DNA of 64,000 nucleotides from Leptodactylus fallax (GCA_947044405.1 CAMRHE010000321.1:2170001-2234000), one strand, 5' to 3'. Shown: positions 11,889 through 25,504, counted from the first letter of the stretch. Program-made: numbers and translations. Notes: a model not told the origin generated them from the sequence alone.

Positions 11889-12403
11889 AGAGGACCTTTC
11901 ATGTCCTCAGGCACATGTGGTTTTACATACCTCTAGAAAGCCGACAGTGTGCTGAATTCAGCGTGCTGACGGCTTTCCCGGTATGTGCCCCGGGGCTGGA
12001 GATATCGTTGGTCGTAGTTTCACGGTTTACTGTCAGAAAGCCGTTCCTGACAGTCTTACTGCGCTGTGAGGAATGCCCTCCCTGACTGTTCTCGTTCATA
12101 GACTTGTACTGGGTGGGCGTTCCTCACAACTGCGCATCATCGCCGGGCAGTAAGGAATGCCCCCTCTGACCCTCTGAAAGTACAGCGCTATAGATGAGTA
12201 CAGAGAGAGGGGGCGTTCCTTACAGCCCAGCGATGATATTCAGCTGTGAGGAACGCGCCCCCCCCCCCCAGTACAAGTCTATGAACGAGAACTGTCAGGG
12301 AGGGCGTTCCTCACAGCGTGAAACTTACACTTGAATTCAGCGCGCTGTCGGCTTTCTAGCGGTATGTAAAACCGCATGTGCCTGAGGACATGAAAGGTCC
12401 TCT
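11889..12403. mobile_element. TTAA-flanked palindromic miniature element (piggyBac-like)
   Basis: Flanked by TTAA at 11885-11888 and 12404-12407. The ends AGAGGACCTTTCATGTCC and its inverse are exact apart from short differences, and much of the interior (GAAAGCCGACAG, GGAACGCCC, CAGTACAAGTCTATGAACGA) is also inverse-repeated. TTAA duplications are the hallmark of piggyBac-type elements. No transposase. Related copies: 22410-22740 and 52145-52486. Confidence 0.85.
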
Positions 12404-12515
12404 TTAAATGTACGATCATTCTCCAGTGATCGACAGCCTCTCCTGTATGTACAGTGTCCATATTAGGACATCCTCAGATATCAGAGTCAAACATCAGATT
12501 AATAGCAGTTTACAA

Positions 12516-12690
12516 CAGAGATACCTGACTTTGATACCTGACTCTGACACCTGACTTTGATACCTGACTTTGACTCTGACACCTGACTTTGATTTTGACA
12601 ACTGACTTTGATACCTGACTCTGACATCTGACTTTGACACCTGACTCTGATACCTGACTCTGACTTATTATACCTGACACCTGATTATAT
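12516..12690 (-). repeat. Minisatellite of the left palindrome arm
   Basis: About ten imperfect units of (T)GATACCTGACTTTGA / CTGACACCTGACTC, 12-18 bp each. It is the inverse complement of the array at 17135-17397, but with a different number of units, so the two arrays have changed length independently. Confidence 0.85.
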
Positions 12691-12991
12691 GCAGTTTCTG
12701 GCTGGATGTAAAACTTAGATGACTTCTGACTTTCATATCTGATTGAGTCACAAGTCAGCAGTCAGCTATGAAGCACATACAATGTTACACTGTGTGCCTC
12801 CTAATGATTGGCCAGGATGACTGACCTCTGAGTGAACTCACTGCTCACACTTAGGAGTAGAAGATACTTGTATAAGGCTGCAGGCTGAGAAGCTCCATGA
12901 GCTCTGATAAAAAGTTGTCTGACACAAAGTTGTCTGATACCTGACTCAGTCAGAGAGATCAGACTCACACATCATCTGAGTTTTTCATATA

Positions 12992-14558
12992 CAGTCATGG
13001 CCAAAAGTTTTGAGAATGACACAAATATTCTATTTTCACATGATCTGCTGCCCTCTGGTTTTTATGTGTGTTTGTCAGATGTTTTTATCACATACAGAAA
13101 TAGAATTGCATTCATATTATGAGTAACAGAAGCTTATATTGACAGTTAGAATGAGTTAATGCAGCAAGTCAATATTTGCAGTGTTGACCCTTCTTCTTCA
13201 GGACCTCTGCAATTCTCCCTGGCATGCTCTCAATCAACTTCTGGACCAAATCCTGACTGATAGCAGTCCATTCTTGCAGAATCAATGATTTAATTTTGTC
13301 TGAATTTGTTGGTTTTTGTTTGTCCACCCGTCTCTTGATGATTGACCACAAGTTCTCAATGGGATTAAGATCTGGGGAGTTTCCAGGCCATGGACCCAAA
13401 ATCTCTATGTTTTGTTCCCTGAGCCATTTAGTTATCACCTTTGCTTTATGGCAAGGTGCTCCATCATGCTGGAAAAGGCATTGTTGAGCGCCAAACTGCT
13501 CTTGGACAGTTGGGAGAAGTTGCTCTTGGAGGACATTCTGGTACCATTCTTTATTCATGGCTGTGTTTTTAGGCAAGACTGTGAGAGAGCCGATTCCCTT
13601 GGCTGAGAAGCAACCCCACACATGAATGGTTTCAGGATGCTTTACAGTTGGCATGAGACAAGACTGGTGGTAGCGCTCACCTCTTCTTCTCCGAATAAGC
13701 TGTTTTCCAGATGTTCCAAACAATGGAAAAGGGGATTCATCAGAGAAAATGACTTTACCCCAGTCCTCAGCAGTCCACTCCCTGTACCTTTTGCAGAATA
13801 TCAGTCTGTCCCTGATGTTTTTTCTGGAGAGAAGTGGCTTCTTTGCTGCCCTCCTTGAGACCAGGCCTTGCTCCAAGAGTCTCCGCCTCGCAGTGCGTGC
13901 AGATGCACTCACACCTGCCTGCTGCCATTCCTCAGCAAGCTCTGCACTGCTGGTAGCCCGATCCCGCAGCTGAAAAACTTTTAAGAGACGGTCCTGCCGC
14001 TTGCTGGTCTTTCTTGGGCGCCCTGGAGCCTTTTTGGCACCAATGGAACCTCTCTCCTTGAAGTTCTTGATGATGCGATAGATTGTTGACTGAGGTGCAA
14101 TCTTTCTAGCTGCAATACTCTTCCCAGTTAGGCCATTTTTGTGCAGTGCAATGATGACTGCACGTGTTTCTTTAGAGATAACCATGGTTAACAGAAGAGA
14201 AACAATGATGGCAAGCACCAGCCTCCTTTTAAAGTGTCCAGTGGTGTCATTCTTACTTAATCATGACAGATTGATCTCCAGCCCTGTCCTCATCAACACC
14301 CACACCTGTGTTAATGGAGCAATCACTGAAACCATGTTAGGTGGTCCTTTTAAGGCAGGGCTGCAATGATGTTGAAATGTGTTTTGGGGGATAAAGTTCA
14401 TTTTCTAGGCAAATATCGACTTTGCAAGTAATTGCTGTTAAGCTGATCACTCTTTATAACATTCTGGAGTATATGCAAATTGCCATTAGAAAAACTGAAG
14501 CAGTAGACTTTGTAAAAATTAATATTTGTATCATTCTCAAAACTTTTGGCCATGACTG
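12992..14558 (-). mobile_element. DD35E Tc1-like transposon, copy 1 (intact), left palindrome arm
   Basis: 1567 bp, bounded by CAGTCATGGCCAAAAGTTTT and its inverse, with TA at 12990-12991 and 14559-14560. The transposase on the - strand is uninterrupted. The right palindrome arm keeps the unoccupied site with a single TA (15440-15441), confirming exact ends. Confidence 0.95.
13169..14185 (-). CDS. Tc1/mariner transposase, DD35E, intact
   Basis: Cut-and-paste transposase of the Tc1/mariner superfamily. An upstream ATG at 14218 gives 349 codons, but the second ATG (14185, MVISKETR) is chosen because the first 11 residues are hydrophobic and unlike the family; this yields 338 codons, the usual length. 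Order: helix-turn-helix (KNGLTGKSIAARK; PQSTIYRIIKNFKERG), an AT-hook-like basic stretch (APGRPRKTSKRQ), then the catalytic domain with Asp in VIFSDESPF, Asp in FQHDGAPCHKA and Glu in NPIENLW. I count 35 residues between the second Asp and the Glu, one more than ordinary Tc1. No stop or frameshift is present, both terminal repeats are present, and this copy has Cys where copies 2 and 3 have a stop. It could still encode working protein; untested. Confidence 0.92.
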   Translation of the reverse strand: MVISKETRAVIIALHKNGLTGKSIAARKIAPQSTIYRIIKNFKERGSIGAKKAPGRPRKTSKRQDRLLKVFQLRDRATSSAELAEEWQQAGVSASARTARRRLLEQGLVSRRAAKKPLLSRKNIRDRLIFCKRYREWTAEDWGKVIFSDESPFPLFGTSGKQLIRRRRGERYHQSCLMPTVKHPETIHVWGCFSAKGIGSLTVLPKNTAMNKEWYQNVLQEQLLPTVQEQFGAQQCLFQHDGAPCHKAKVITKWLREQNIEILGPWPGNSPDLNPIENLWSIIKRRVDKQKPTNSDKIKSLILQEWTAISQDLVQKLIESMPGRIAEVLKKKGQHCKY

Positions 14559-14816
14559 TACATACAAGCCAGCCAGCACATACAATGGTGGGGATTTATC
14601 AAGTAAAATTCTCCATAATTCTGGTATCATTTTCACCAAACAACCTCTCTAACATGTTGTGTTCCACATTCATCAAGTGTTTTAAATACTTTTATTACTT
14701 GTACAAAAAGGGCTGTGGACTCATAGTAAAGGGGCGTGACCTACAACACTGTGCTGCAAAAATACATCCAAATAACCTCTCTAACATGTTGTGCGCTACA
14801 TTTATCAAGTGTTTTA

Positions 14817-15187
14817 GGCTGAGGCCCCACGTACCAGGCTGCAGCAAAAAAGCACTGTGGGAAAAACTTTGGCAGAAATGCATCACAGTTTTTCACTCAG
14901 AGATTTTTGCAGAAAGTCTGGCGAGGTTTCCGCTGCAGACTTTCTGCTTCCATTATACCTATAGTGAAACCACCGGCATTTCCGTAAATATAATTGACTT
15001 GCTATGATCTCCAAAACTGCAACTGTTTTGGAAATTGCAGCATTTTCACTGTGTGTATTTTTCCGCAGAGGAAACCTCGCCAGACTTTCTGCGAAAATCT
15101 CTGAGGGAAAAACTGTGATGCATTTCTGCCAAGGTTTTTCCCACAGTGCTTTTTTGCTGCAGCCTGCTACGTGGGGCTTCAGCCTAA
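14817..15187. mobile_element. Central palindromic miniature element of the foldback
   Basis: Ends near GGCTGAGGCCCCACGTA and its inverse at 15160-15187; inner matched blocks include GCTGCAGCAAAAAAGCACTG, CAGAAATGCATCACAG and GAAAGTCTGGCGAGGTTTCC. The loop is about 120 nt. Same family as 22816-23135 and 8970-9165. It forms the centre of the larger palindrome. Confidence 0.75.
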
Positions 15188-15639
15188 AACACTTGATAAA
15201 TGTGGCGCACAACATGTTAGAGAGGTTATTTGGATGTATTTTTGCAGCACAGTGTGTAGGTCACGCCCCTTTACTATGAGTCCACACCCCTTTTTGTACA
15301 AGTAATAAAAGTATTTAAAACACTTGATGAATGTGGAACACAACATGTTAGAGAGGTCATTTGGTGAAAATGATACCAGAATTATGGAGAATTTGACTTG
15401 ATAAATCTCCACCATTGTATGTGCTGGCTGGCTTGTATGTATATGAAAAACTCAGATGATGTGTGAGTCTGATCTCTGACTGAGTCAGAGATCAGACAAC
15501 TTTGTGTCTGACAACTTTTTATCAGAGCTCATGCAGCTTCTCAGCCTGCAGCCTTATACAAGTATCTCCTACTCCTGAGTGTGAGCAGTGAGTTCACTCA
15601 GAGGTCAGTCATCCTGGCCAATCACAGTGTAATATTGTA

Positions 15640-17044
15640 CAGTCATGGCCAAAAGTTTTGAGAATGATACAAATATTAATTTTTACAAAGTCTACTGCTT
15701 CAGTTTTTCTAATGGCAATTTGCATATACTCCAGAATGTTATAAAGAGTGAGCAGCTTAACAGCAATTACTTGCAAAGTCAATATTTGCCTAGAAAATGA
15801 ACTTTATCCCCCAAAACACATTTCAACATCATTGCAGCCCTGCCTTAAAAGGACCACCTAACATCATTTCAGTGATTGCTCCATTAACACAGGTGTGGGT
15901 GTTGATGAGGACAGGGCTGGAGATCAATCTGTCATGATTAAGTAAGAATGACACCACTGGACACTTTAAAAGGAGGTGCCAAAAAGGTGCCATTGGTGCC
16001 AAAAAGGCTCCAGGGCGCCCAAGAAAGACCAGCCAGCGGCAGGACCGTCTCTTAAAAGTGTTTCAGCTGCGGGATCGGGCTACCAGCAGTGCAGAGCTTG
16101 CTGAGGAATGGCAGCAGGCAGGTGTGAGTACATCTGCACGCACTGTGAGGCGGAGACTCTTGGAGCAAGGCCTGGTCTCAAGGAGGGCAGCAAAGAAGCC
16201 ACTTATCTCCAGAAAAAACATCAGGGACAGACTGATATTCTGAAAAAGGTACAGGGAGTGGACTGCTGAGGACTGGGGTAAAGTCATTTTCTCTGATGAA
16301 TCCCCTTTTCGATTGTTTGGAACATCTGGAAAACAGCTTATTCGGAGAAGAAGAGGTGAGCGCTACCACCAGTCTTGTCTCATGCCAACTGTAAAGCATC
16401 CGGAAACCATTCATGTGTGGGGTTGCTTCTCAGCCAAGGGAATCGGCTCTCTCACAGTCTTGCCTAAAAACACAGCCATGAATAAAGAATGGTACCAGAA
16501 TGTCCTCCAAGAGCAACTTCTCCCAACCGTCCAAGAGCAGTTTGGCGCTCAACAATGCCTTTTCCAGCATGATGGAGCACCTTGCCATAAAGCAAAGGTG
16601 ATAACTAAATGGCTCAGGGAACAAAACATAGAGATTTTGGGTCCATGGCCTGGAAACTCCCCAGATCTTAATCCCATTGAGAACTTGTGGTCAATCATCA
16701 AAAGACGGGTGGACAAACAAAAACCAACAAATTCAGACAAAATTAAAGCATTGATTCTGCAAGAATGGACTGCTATCAGTCAGGATTTGGTCCAGAAGTT
16801 GATTGAGAGCATGCCAGGGAGAATTGCAGAGGTCCTGAAGAAGAAGGGTCAACACTGCAAATATTGACTTGCTGCATTAACTCATTCTAACTGTCAATAT
16901 AAGTTTCTGTTACTCATAATATGAATGCAATTATATTTCTGTATGTGATAAAAACATCTGACAAACACACATAAAAACCAGAGGGCAGCAGATCATGTGA
17001 AAATATAATATTTGTGTCATTCTCAAAACTTTTGGCCATGACTG
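15640..17044 (+). mobile_element. DD35E Tc1-like transposon, copy 2 (deleted), right palindrome arm
   Basis: 1405 bp between CAGTCATGGCC ends with TA at 15638-15639 and 17045-17046. It lacks about 160 bp relative to copies 1 and 3 around 15972, replaced by a junction with a short GGTGCCAAAAAGGTGCC repeat. The matching unoccupied site in the left arm is the TA at 12778-12779. Confidence 0.95.
15985..16867 (+). pseudogene. DD35E transposase, N-terminal deletion plus nonsense codon
   Basis: The start codon and first helix-turn-helix are deleted. The remaining frame runs from the GAKKAPGRPRK region, is cut by TGA at 16241-16243 (after RDRLIF), then continues in frame to CKY at 16864. All three acidic catalytic residues are still encoded after the stop. 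The TGA is shared with copy 3 but not copy 1. Arg replaces Pro in the SPF(R/P)LFG motif, also as in copy 3. Confidence 0.93.
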
Positions 17045-17134
17045 TATGTGCTTCATAGCTGACTGCTGACTTGTGACTCAATCAGATATGAAAGTCAGAA
17101 GTCATCTAAGTTTTACAACCAGCCCAGAAACTGC

Positions 17135-17397
17135 ATATAGTCAGGTGTCAGGTATAATAAGTCAGATGTCAGATTCAGGTATCAAAGTCAGGTGTCAGAG
17201 TCAGGTGTCAGAGTCAGGTATCAAAGTCAGTTGTCATAGTCAAAGTCAGATGTCAGAGTCAGGTGTCAAAATCAGTTGTCAGAGTCAAAGTCAGGTATCA
17301 AAGTCAGGTGTCAGGTATCATAGTCAGGTATCAAAGTCAGGTGTCAGAGTCAGGTATCAAAGTCAGGTATCAGAGTAAGGTATCAAAGTCAGGTATC
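17135..17397 (+). repeat. Minisatellite of the right palindrome arm
   Basis: Units of TCAAAGTCAGGTATCA / GAGTCAGGTGTCA, inverse to the left-arm array and longer (about 260 versus 175 bp). Confidence 0.88.
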
Positions 17398-18539
17398 ACT
17401 GTTGTAAACTGCTATTAATCTGATGTTTGACTCTGATATCTGAGGAAGTCACTGTAAGGATGAGTGTGTACCCAAAGATAACTGTCGCTAAGTGAGACTG
17501 CCCATTTGACTAAGTTATACAGATTTTTTTTCCGACATAACATTATCTCAATCTGCTCAGGTCATTCTGTTGTGTAACATACTGCCTGCAGATTGCACTG
17601 TGAATTCTGCATGATAGGTTGTTTTTAATCGTCAAACTAGAAATAATTTGTAGTTAAAGAGGTTAATATTTAGGGCAGGTGCACACCATGCAGTTTTTCA
17701 TGCAATTTGCTTACCATTACCCAGTAGTTTTTTATTAAATAGCGAAGACCTGTAACTATTTCTTTCCTACCTTTCAAATCCATTCCTGTCTATGGCTAAA
17801 AAAAGCACAAAAACATCAAACACTGCTCCAAACTGCCCTGTGTAAACCTGGCCTTATGGTGAGGATTGACAGGGGCTCTTCAAAATGGGAAATAATGTTA
17901 TTCCTTCTAGATTCCAGTTTTTCAGATTTAAAACCTCTCAACTTGAGAGTCTACTTTATATTTTACTTATTTATGTATTTATAGAATAGGAAGTTTTATG
18001 ATTTTGTAATATACATGTATGTAAAATTTTGCTATGTCTCTAATACCAATCTAGTAGCAATTCACTTCATGAAGAAAAAATTGTACAGCCCATAGATTAT
18101 TCCATAGAAATTCATCCCATGCAGTGGACTAAAGACGATGTCAGTCATGTGACCCACTGGCAGGGACGGCTCCAGGCTTGTGTGGGCCCTTTGACGACAG
18201 AGCCTCAGTGGACCTCTTTGTGGCGTAACTCATGCCAATGCAGCAAAAATACACTGCAAATGGCTGTGGGTCATCCGTAACTTTCAACTTTTGCATTACA
18301 AAGGCTGAAAACTGAAAGTAAGGTTTGCAGCTATAAATGACATGCTCCGACATATATAATGACCCATTATGCCGCCATACATTGTTATGACCATGTTATG
18401 CTCCACATACTATAGAGGCCTCTTATACCCCCAACTAGTATTAGTTCCCATATAATGTTGCCATGCAGTTCAGTGGCCCCTTATGCCCCCATGCAGTACA
18501 ATGACCTAGTTATACCCCTATATAATACCCCCATTGTCA

Positions 18540-19035
18540 CTGTTTGACCCTCTTGACTCCTCTGTTACTACACCTCTCACTCCCTGTCACCCTCTAAGTT
18601 ACCAATCCCATGTCAGTATCGGCACCCCTTTCACTCCTCCCTACTACCCTCCCACCTGTCAGTGTTAGTGCCCTGTCACCCCTCAGTTACCCCTCACCTG
18701 TCACTGTCAACGCCCCATTACCTCTCAGATACCCCTAACCTGTCAATGTCAGCTCACCATCACCACCTCAGTTACCCTCTCCCTGCCACTGTCAGACCCC
18801 TGCCCCCCCTCTATTACCCCAAACCCGTCAATATCAGACCGCAATGATGCCTCTGTTACTCTCCAAATCTATGTGTACCTCTAACCCTTTTACCCCCCAC
18901 CTGGTATTGTCAGCAAACCCTCATATATCAGTATCAGCAATCCTGTCACCCCTCAGTTACCCTCTTTCTGACATAGTCAGACCCCTATCATCCCTCTGTT
19001 ACCCCCCACCCATCAGTGTCAGCCCACCTTCTCCT
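18540..19035. repeat. Degenerate pyrimidine-rich tandem repeat
   Basis: Repeats of CCTCAGTTACCC...CACCTGTCAGTGTCAG...CCC, about 55-65 bp per unit and roughly eight units. Lies just upstream of the next FYN exon. Short ORFs across it (for example 18662-18847) are artefacts of the repeat. Confidence 0.7.
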
Positions 19036-19149
19036 CTCTAACTGCAAAGGGTACTTAATGGAGTTCTCCAAAGACTGAATTTGTATCCCTTCTCTTTCAT
19101 GCATCTGTTTACAGCTTAATAATGCTACTTGTATATTGTTTCCTTGCAG

Positions 19150-19226
19150 GGAGCTTGCTAGAGTTTCTCAAAGATGGGGAAGGACGAGCCCTGAAATTGC
19201 CAAACTTAGTTGACATGGCTGCCCAG
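19150..19226 (+). CDS. FYN: FYN kinase exon, hinge/helix D
   Basis: 77-nt exon, acceptor TTGCAG, donor CAG|GTAAAC. Encodes [19 protein letters not shown] followed by LVDMAAQ. The [14 protein letters not shown] run distinguishes FYN from SRC and YES1. Length and phase match the vertebrate exon. One conservative difference from recalled human FYN: Glu for Asp in SLLEFL. Confidence 0.97.
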
Positions 19227-19319
19227 GTAAACCTTTCTTTCTTTATACACGCTGAATAAATGCTATATAAAGTCATCAATGATAAAGCATTCACAGATAC
19301 TATTTCCTTGATTTGCTAG

Positions 19320-22131
<2,812 letters not shown>

Positions 22132-22409
22132 TAAACTGTAAGAGCAAGTAAATTAGCTACAGATGTGTCCACTATTATTTCTTCTTGAATTTCAGTAAGG
22201 CTGGGTTCACGGAAGCTAGTCTTCATCCACAAGCTCAGAGAAAACTGCAAACTAAAAATGTAGCATGCAAAGGGAGACACAGAAATAAGCAGAATAAAAT
22301 AATATAAGCAGAATATAAATCATATAATAGCTGAAAATAGTATTCTTCCAAGTGTACACACATAACAGCTAATCCTAAAAAGTCAAAAAAAATTACAGGT
22401 GTGTTTTAA

Positions 22410-22740
22410 AGAGGACCTTTCATGTCCCCAAATATTGTGCTTGTTATATATTGGAAAGCTGACAGTCAGCTTTGCCGGTATCTGCCCCATTTGCAGAGAT
22501 ATCAGTGCCATTACTTTCGATACCAATATCATAGCACTGTCAGAGAGGCCATCTATACAGTTCAACATCATCACTGGGCGGTGATGCTGTGCTCTGCTGC
22601 CAGCCCCTCTGACAGTGCAGTGATATTGATACTGAAACTAACGGGACCGATATATCTCTACAACCGGGGCAGATCCCGGCAAAACAGACAGTGCATTGAA
22701 TTCAGTGCGCATCAGCTGTCCAGCGGTATATAACATGGCC
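22410..22740. mobile_element. Diverged TTAA miniature element in FYN intron
   Basis: TTAA at 22406-22409 followed by AGAGGACCTTTCATGTCCCC, the same left end as 11889. The interior keeps AAAGCTGACAG and a GCGGTATATAA-type right subterminus, but the right inverted end is lost near 22740. Confidence 0.7.
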
Positions 22741-22815
22741 AACGTTAAGTAACATGGCCGACTCGTTAAGTAAAGCTGCTGTCATGTAAGTACAGATTTA
22801 CCATTTCATTCAGAG

Positions 22816-23135
22816 GAAGGCCGGGGTCCCACGAGGCATAAATGCCACAGTTTGGCCACTGCGGAAATGTTGCGGCAAGAACCGCAGCATTTTACAGTCA
22901 CTGCAAAGTGGATGGTATTCTAGCAAATCACATCCACGCAGAAATGCTGTTTTGGAAATGCTGTCGCAGTTTTGGAAATCACAGCATGTGAATTATACCT
23001 ATGGAAACGCTGGTGGATTCCCTATAGGTATAATGGAAGCAGAAAGTGCTGCGGGAAAAAACGCGATGCGTTGCCGCTGCTGTTTTTCCCACGGCGCTTT
23101 TTTGCTGCAGCCCGCTATATGGGGCCTTAGCCTAA
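22816..23135. mobile_element. Palindromic miniature element, GGCCCCAC family
   Basis: Left GGAAGGCCGGGGTCCCACGA against right ATATGGGGCCTTAGCC, with inner GCAGCAAAAAAGCGC-type and ATTATACCTATGG blocks in inverse order. Non-coding. Confidence 0.7.
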
Positions 23136-23340
23136 ATTGGATTTTCAGCATGATATAGTTCAAAAAATGCAACTGCATCCTCTGTTATTACAGTCCTAAA
23201 AATAGTGACTTGTTAATTTGCTTGTTTCCTCTCTCTCTCCTTTTCCCTCTTACTCAATGTATGTAGCTACCAAATAACTGACATAAATACATGCAAGTAT
23301 CTTCTCTTGAAATAATTTATTTCCTTTTATTTTACCCTAG

Positions 23341-23549
23341 GTATGAATAACCGAGAAGTTTTGGAACAAGTGGAACGTGGCTACAGGATGCCATGTCCAC
23401 AGGACTGTCCCAATTCTCTGCATGAGCTCATGCTTAACTGCTGGAAAAAAGATCCAGAGGAGCGTCCAACTTTTGAATATCTACAAGGTTTCCTGGAAGA
23501 CTACTTCACTGCCACTGAGCCCCAGTACCAACCCGGAGACAACCTGTAA
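23341..23549 (+). CDS. FYN: FYN last coding exon, C-lobe and regulatory tail
   Basis: Acceptor TACCCTAG. Encodes [19 protein letters not shown] through helices G-I to the tail [14 protein letters not shown] and TAA at 23547-23549. The Tyr in EPQYQPG is the CSK-phosphorylated site that binds the SH2 domain and switches the kinase off. MNNREV and PCPQDCP are FYN-specific. Recalled FYN ends GENL; here it is GDNL, a conservative change. No lesion in any of the five exons, so the gene looks functional. Confidence 0.97.
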
Positions 23550-24038
23550 AGTTCTGACTGCACCAAGCCATTGCCAGGTTCAAATCCTAGAATTTGCTTC
23601 CAGTTTAATGACTGCCTTTAACAAGGAGCTCTTTCTTCCAGTGGGTTGCGCGTAGGCGTGAGCTCAGAACTTCAAGAAAACTTTTTATTTCCATGGCCAA
23701 TTATAATAATCTGAATGTTCTCTTTTGAAAACAGTAAAACAATGGGGGAAAGAAAAAAAAAAACATAAAACTTCTCAAGCAAAGACTTTGATGATGCATT
23801 GTATTGATGTTATGTAAACTGCAAAACCTCTGTTCATTGTAAATATTAACTCTGTGCCAATTCCCAATGTTAGAGATTTTTTTTTAAAAGCAGAATCCAT
23901 GCATTTTTAACCCTTTTCATTTGAGTCAACACAAGTATTACTTTACAAAGTGCCCTCATACACTTCTATAACATTTTTATTTAATATGTAGATGCAATTG
24001 TTTTGCTTTTTGTACATGTACCTATAAATAATGCAAGC

Positions 24039-24076
24039 TGTACATACGTACCACCATGCAGTACATCTTGTACATA
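24039..24076 (+). promoter_or_regulatory. Two Pumilio-type UGUACAUA motifs in the FYN 3' UTR
   Basis: TGTACATA occurs at 24039-24046 and 24069-24076, each matching UGUANAUA, the Pumilio response element. A near-match, TGTACATG, is at 24011. Binding is inference. Confidence 0.55.
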
Positions 24077-24995
24077 CATGCATCCGTACACACTGAAAAG
24101 GTGTGGGGAGGGAGATCCAGATATGGAACATTAATGCCAATTAATGAGAATGATTTCACAGGCTTCTAAAAGAAAATTGACGTGATCCCAGAACTACGCA
24201 ATTTTACCATTCACTTATATTGCATCTTCTTTTAAAAGCTGACAAAGATCCAAGTTATTGAATGAGCTGTTACGTTGTTGACATGCTGTTAGGTTTCTAA
24301 ATATTGTCACCCTCAGATCTGACAGTGACCAATTAATGGCAGCGCAACAGTTAAATTCCTAATACATGTATTGTCTCTATTCTACATCCATCTGATTGGT
24401 ATGAATACGGCTTCTTGAAAATTCATCTATGTCAGAATAGCTACCTACTAGATTTTTTTTTTTCATTTTTGATAAACATTTAACCTTTCTCTATTTTTCA
24501 CTTGCAATACACAGCTGTGTAACCCTTGCCAATCTTAAGACCACCCTGGAGTACGTAAGCAGATTGTTCATCTTTTTCTATGTATTATTTACCTAGGTAA
24601 AATGCGTCTTTTCAAAGCTGATAACAAAACTTATTTCTACTTGTCTTGAGACGTTCTCCAATGGAATTACTATGCACTATACATTTCATGGGGAATGCAC
24701 AAAACCATTGTTTCTTTGTACCATTCTTAGATTAATTCTGTTTAATGAGCAATTGGCCTTTGCATTTGGTTTTTACATCATGTTATCAATTTAAAGTCTT
24801 AACTAATTTCCTATTATCATTTCTTTACATTTTTTCATGGAAAACTGTTTAACTTTATTAATTTAGTAATTAAATATGAACATTTTACATCATTTATTTT
24901 GTTATTATTCCTCTGCCCAGAAGTGAATTCTTACAAATCTTGGAGAATGTCACATCATACTAAGGTAAAATCAGCATCTTAATACGAGGTAGGGA

Positions 24996-25001
24996 AATAA
25001 A
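24996..25001 (+). terminator. Polyadenylation signal AATAAA, proximal candidate
   Basis: AATAAA followed at 15-30 nt by a GT-rich run, the usual arrangement. Confidence 0.55.
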
Positions 25002-25373
25002 ACAAATCTTGGCTTTGTTGGCTTGTCTCTTGGTATATTCATCAAATTATCACATCATTTTTGTGTTAATCTGTTGCGCTTAAATTTTTGCCAAATCGCA
25101 TCATTTTATAGAAGACATTGGTAAAGTAATGCAGAGTTATTAAGGATATGAAGAATTGTTTCAGGATCTAGAAGTGCAAAAATAGAGTATTTAGGTCAAA
25201 TGATTTTCTTCAATATGAAAGGAAAAGGTGCTAAGTGAGGACTATTGCCCCTTTCACTGACTCAGATTTTAAGGCATTTTTCACATGCACAACTAAAACT
25301 GAATGAACTACTTGCCACATTGTAAAAATGACATACAGCACTTTACACTCATAGGAACCTTCATGCAGTTTTG

Positions 25374-25379
25374 AATAAA
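25374..25379 (+). terminator. Polyadenylation signal AATAAA, distal candidate
   Basis: AATAAA in TTTTGAATAAAGCC, with TGTTTGTGAC downstream. Confidence 0.6.
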
Positions 25380-25504
25380 GCCATAACATTTTGTATAAAA
25401 AGATGAATGTTAATGTTTGTGACTAGAAGTGTAATCCAAGCAGAGCCTAAAGTGCATAACACTCTACTCAAGCAAACATTCAAGATGTGCACAGTTTATC
25501 TACT

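Larger units (their letters stand above)
12472..17445. repeat. Five-kilobase palindrome (foldback-like element) in a FYN intron
   Basis: The outermost left sequence CCTCAGATATCAGAGTCAAA is the inverse complement of the right end at 17426-17445. From outside in, each arm holds a minisatellite built on TGATACCTGACTTTGA, a unique segment (TGAGTTTTTCATATACATAC in left-arm sense), a TTTATCAAGTAAAATTCTCC segment, and half of a central miniature element. The unpaired centre is about 14940-15060. Each arm also carries one DD35E Tc1 element, at non-matching places, so those came later. Arms made of short tandem repeats recall foldback (FB) transposons; no target duplication is evident at the outer ends. 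Confidence 0.85.
23550..25400 (+). other. FYN: FYN 3' UTR (approximate end)
   Basis: AT-rich, element-free sequence follows the stop. Two AATAAA signals lie at 24996-25001 (with a TTGGCTTTGTTGGCTTG GU-rich stretch after it) and 25374-25379 (GU-rich after about 35 nt). A dispersed LINE tail at about 25505 marks where the unique sequence has ended. The end used in cells is not determined. Confidence 0.7.

Noticed and set aside
14546..15415. ORFs of 110-153 codons in the palindrome centre
   Set aside because: Symmetric by-products of the inverted miniature element; no known motif.
12472..17445. The two Tc1 copies in the palindrome as products of one inverted duplication
   Set aside because: They occupy different sites in the arms, each with the empty site preserved opposite, and copy 2 is closer to copy 3 than to copy 1.
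18662..19041. Pro/Ser/His-rich ORFs just before a FYN exon
   Set aside because: They are translations of a degenerate tandem repeat and are not in frame with the exon.
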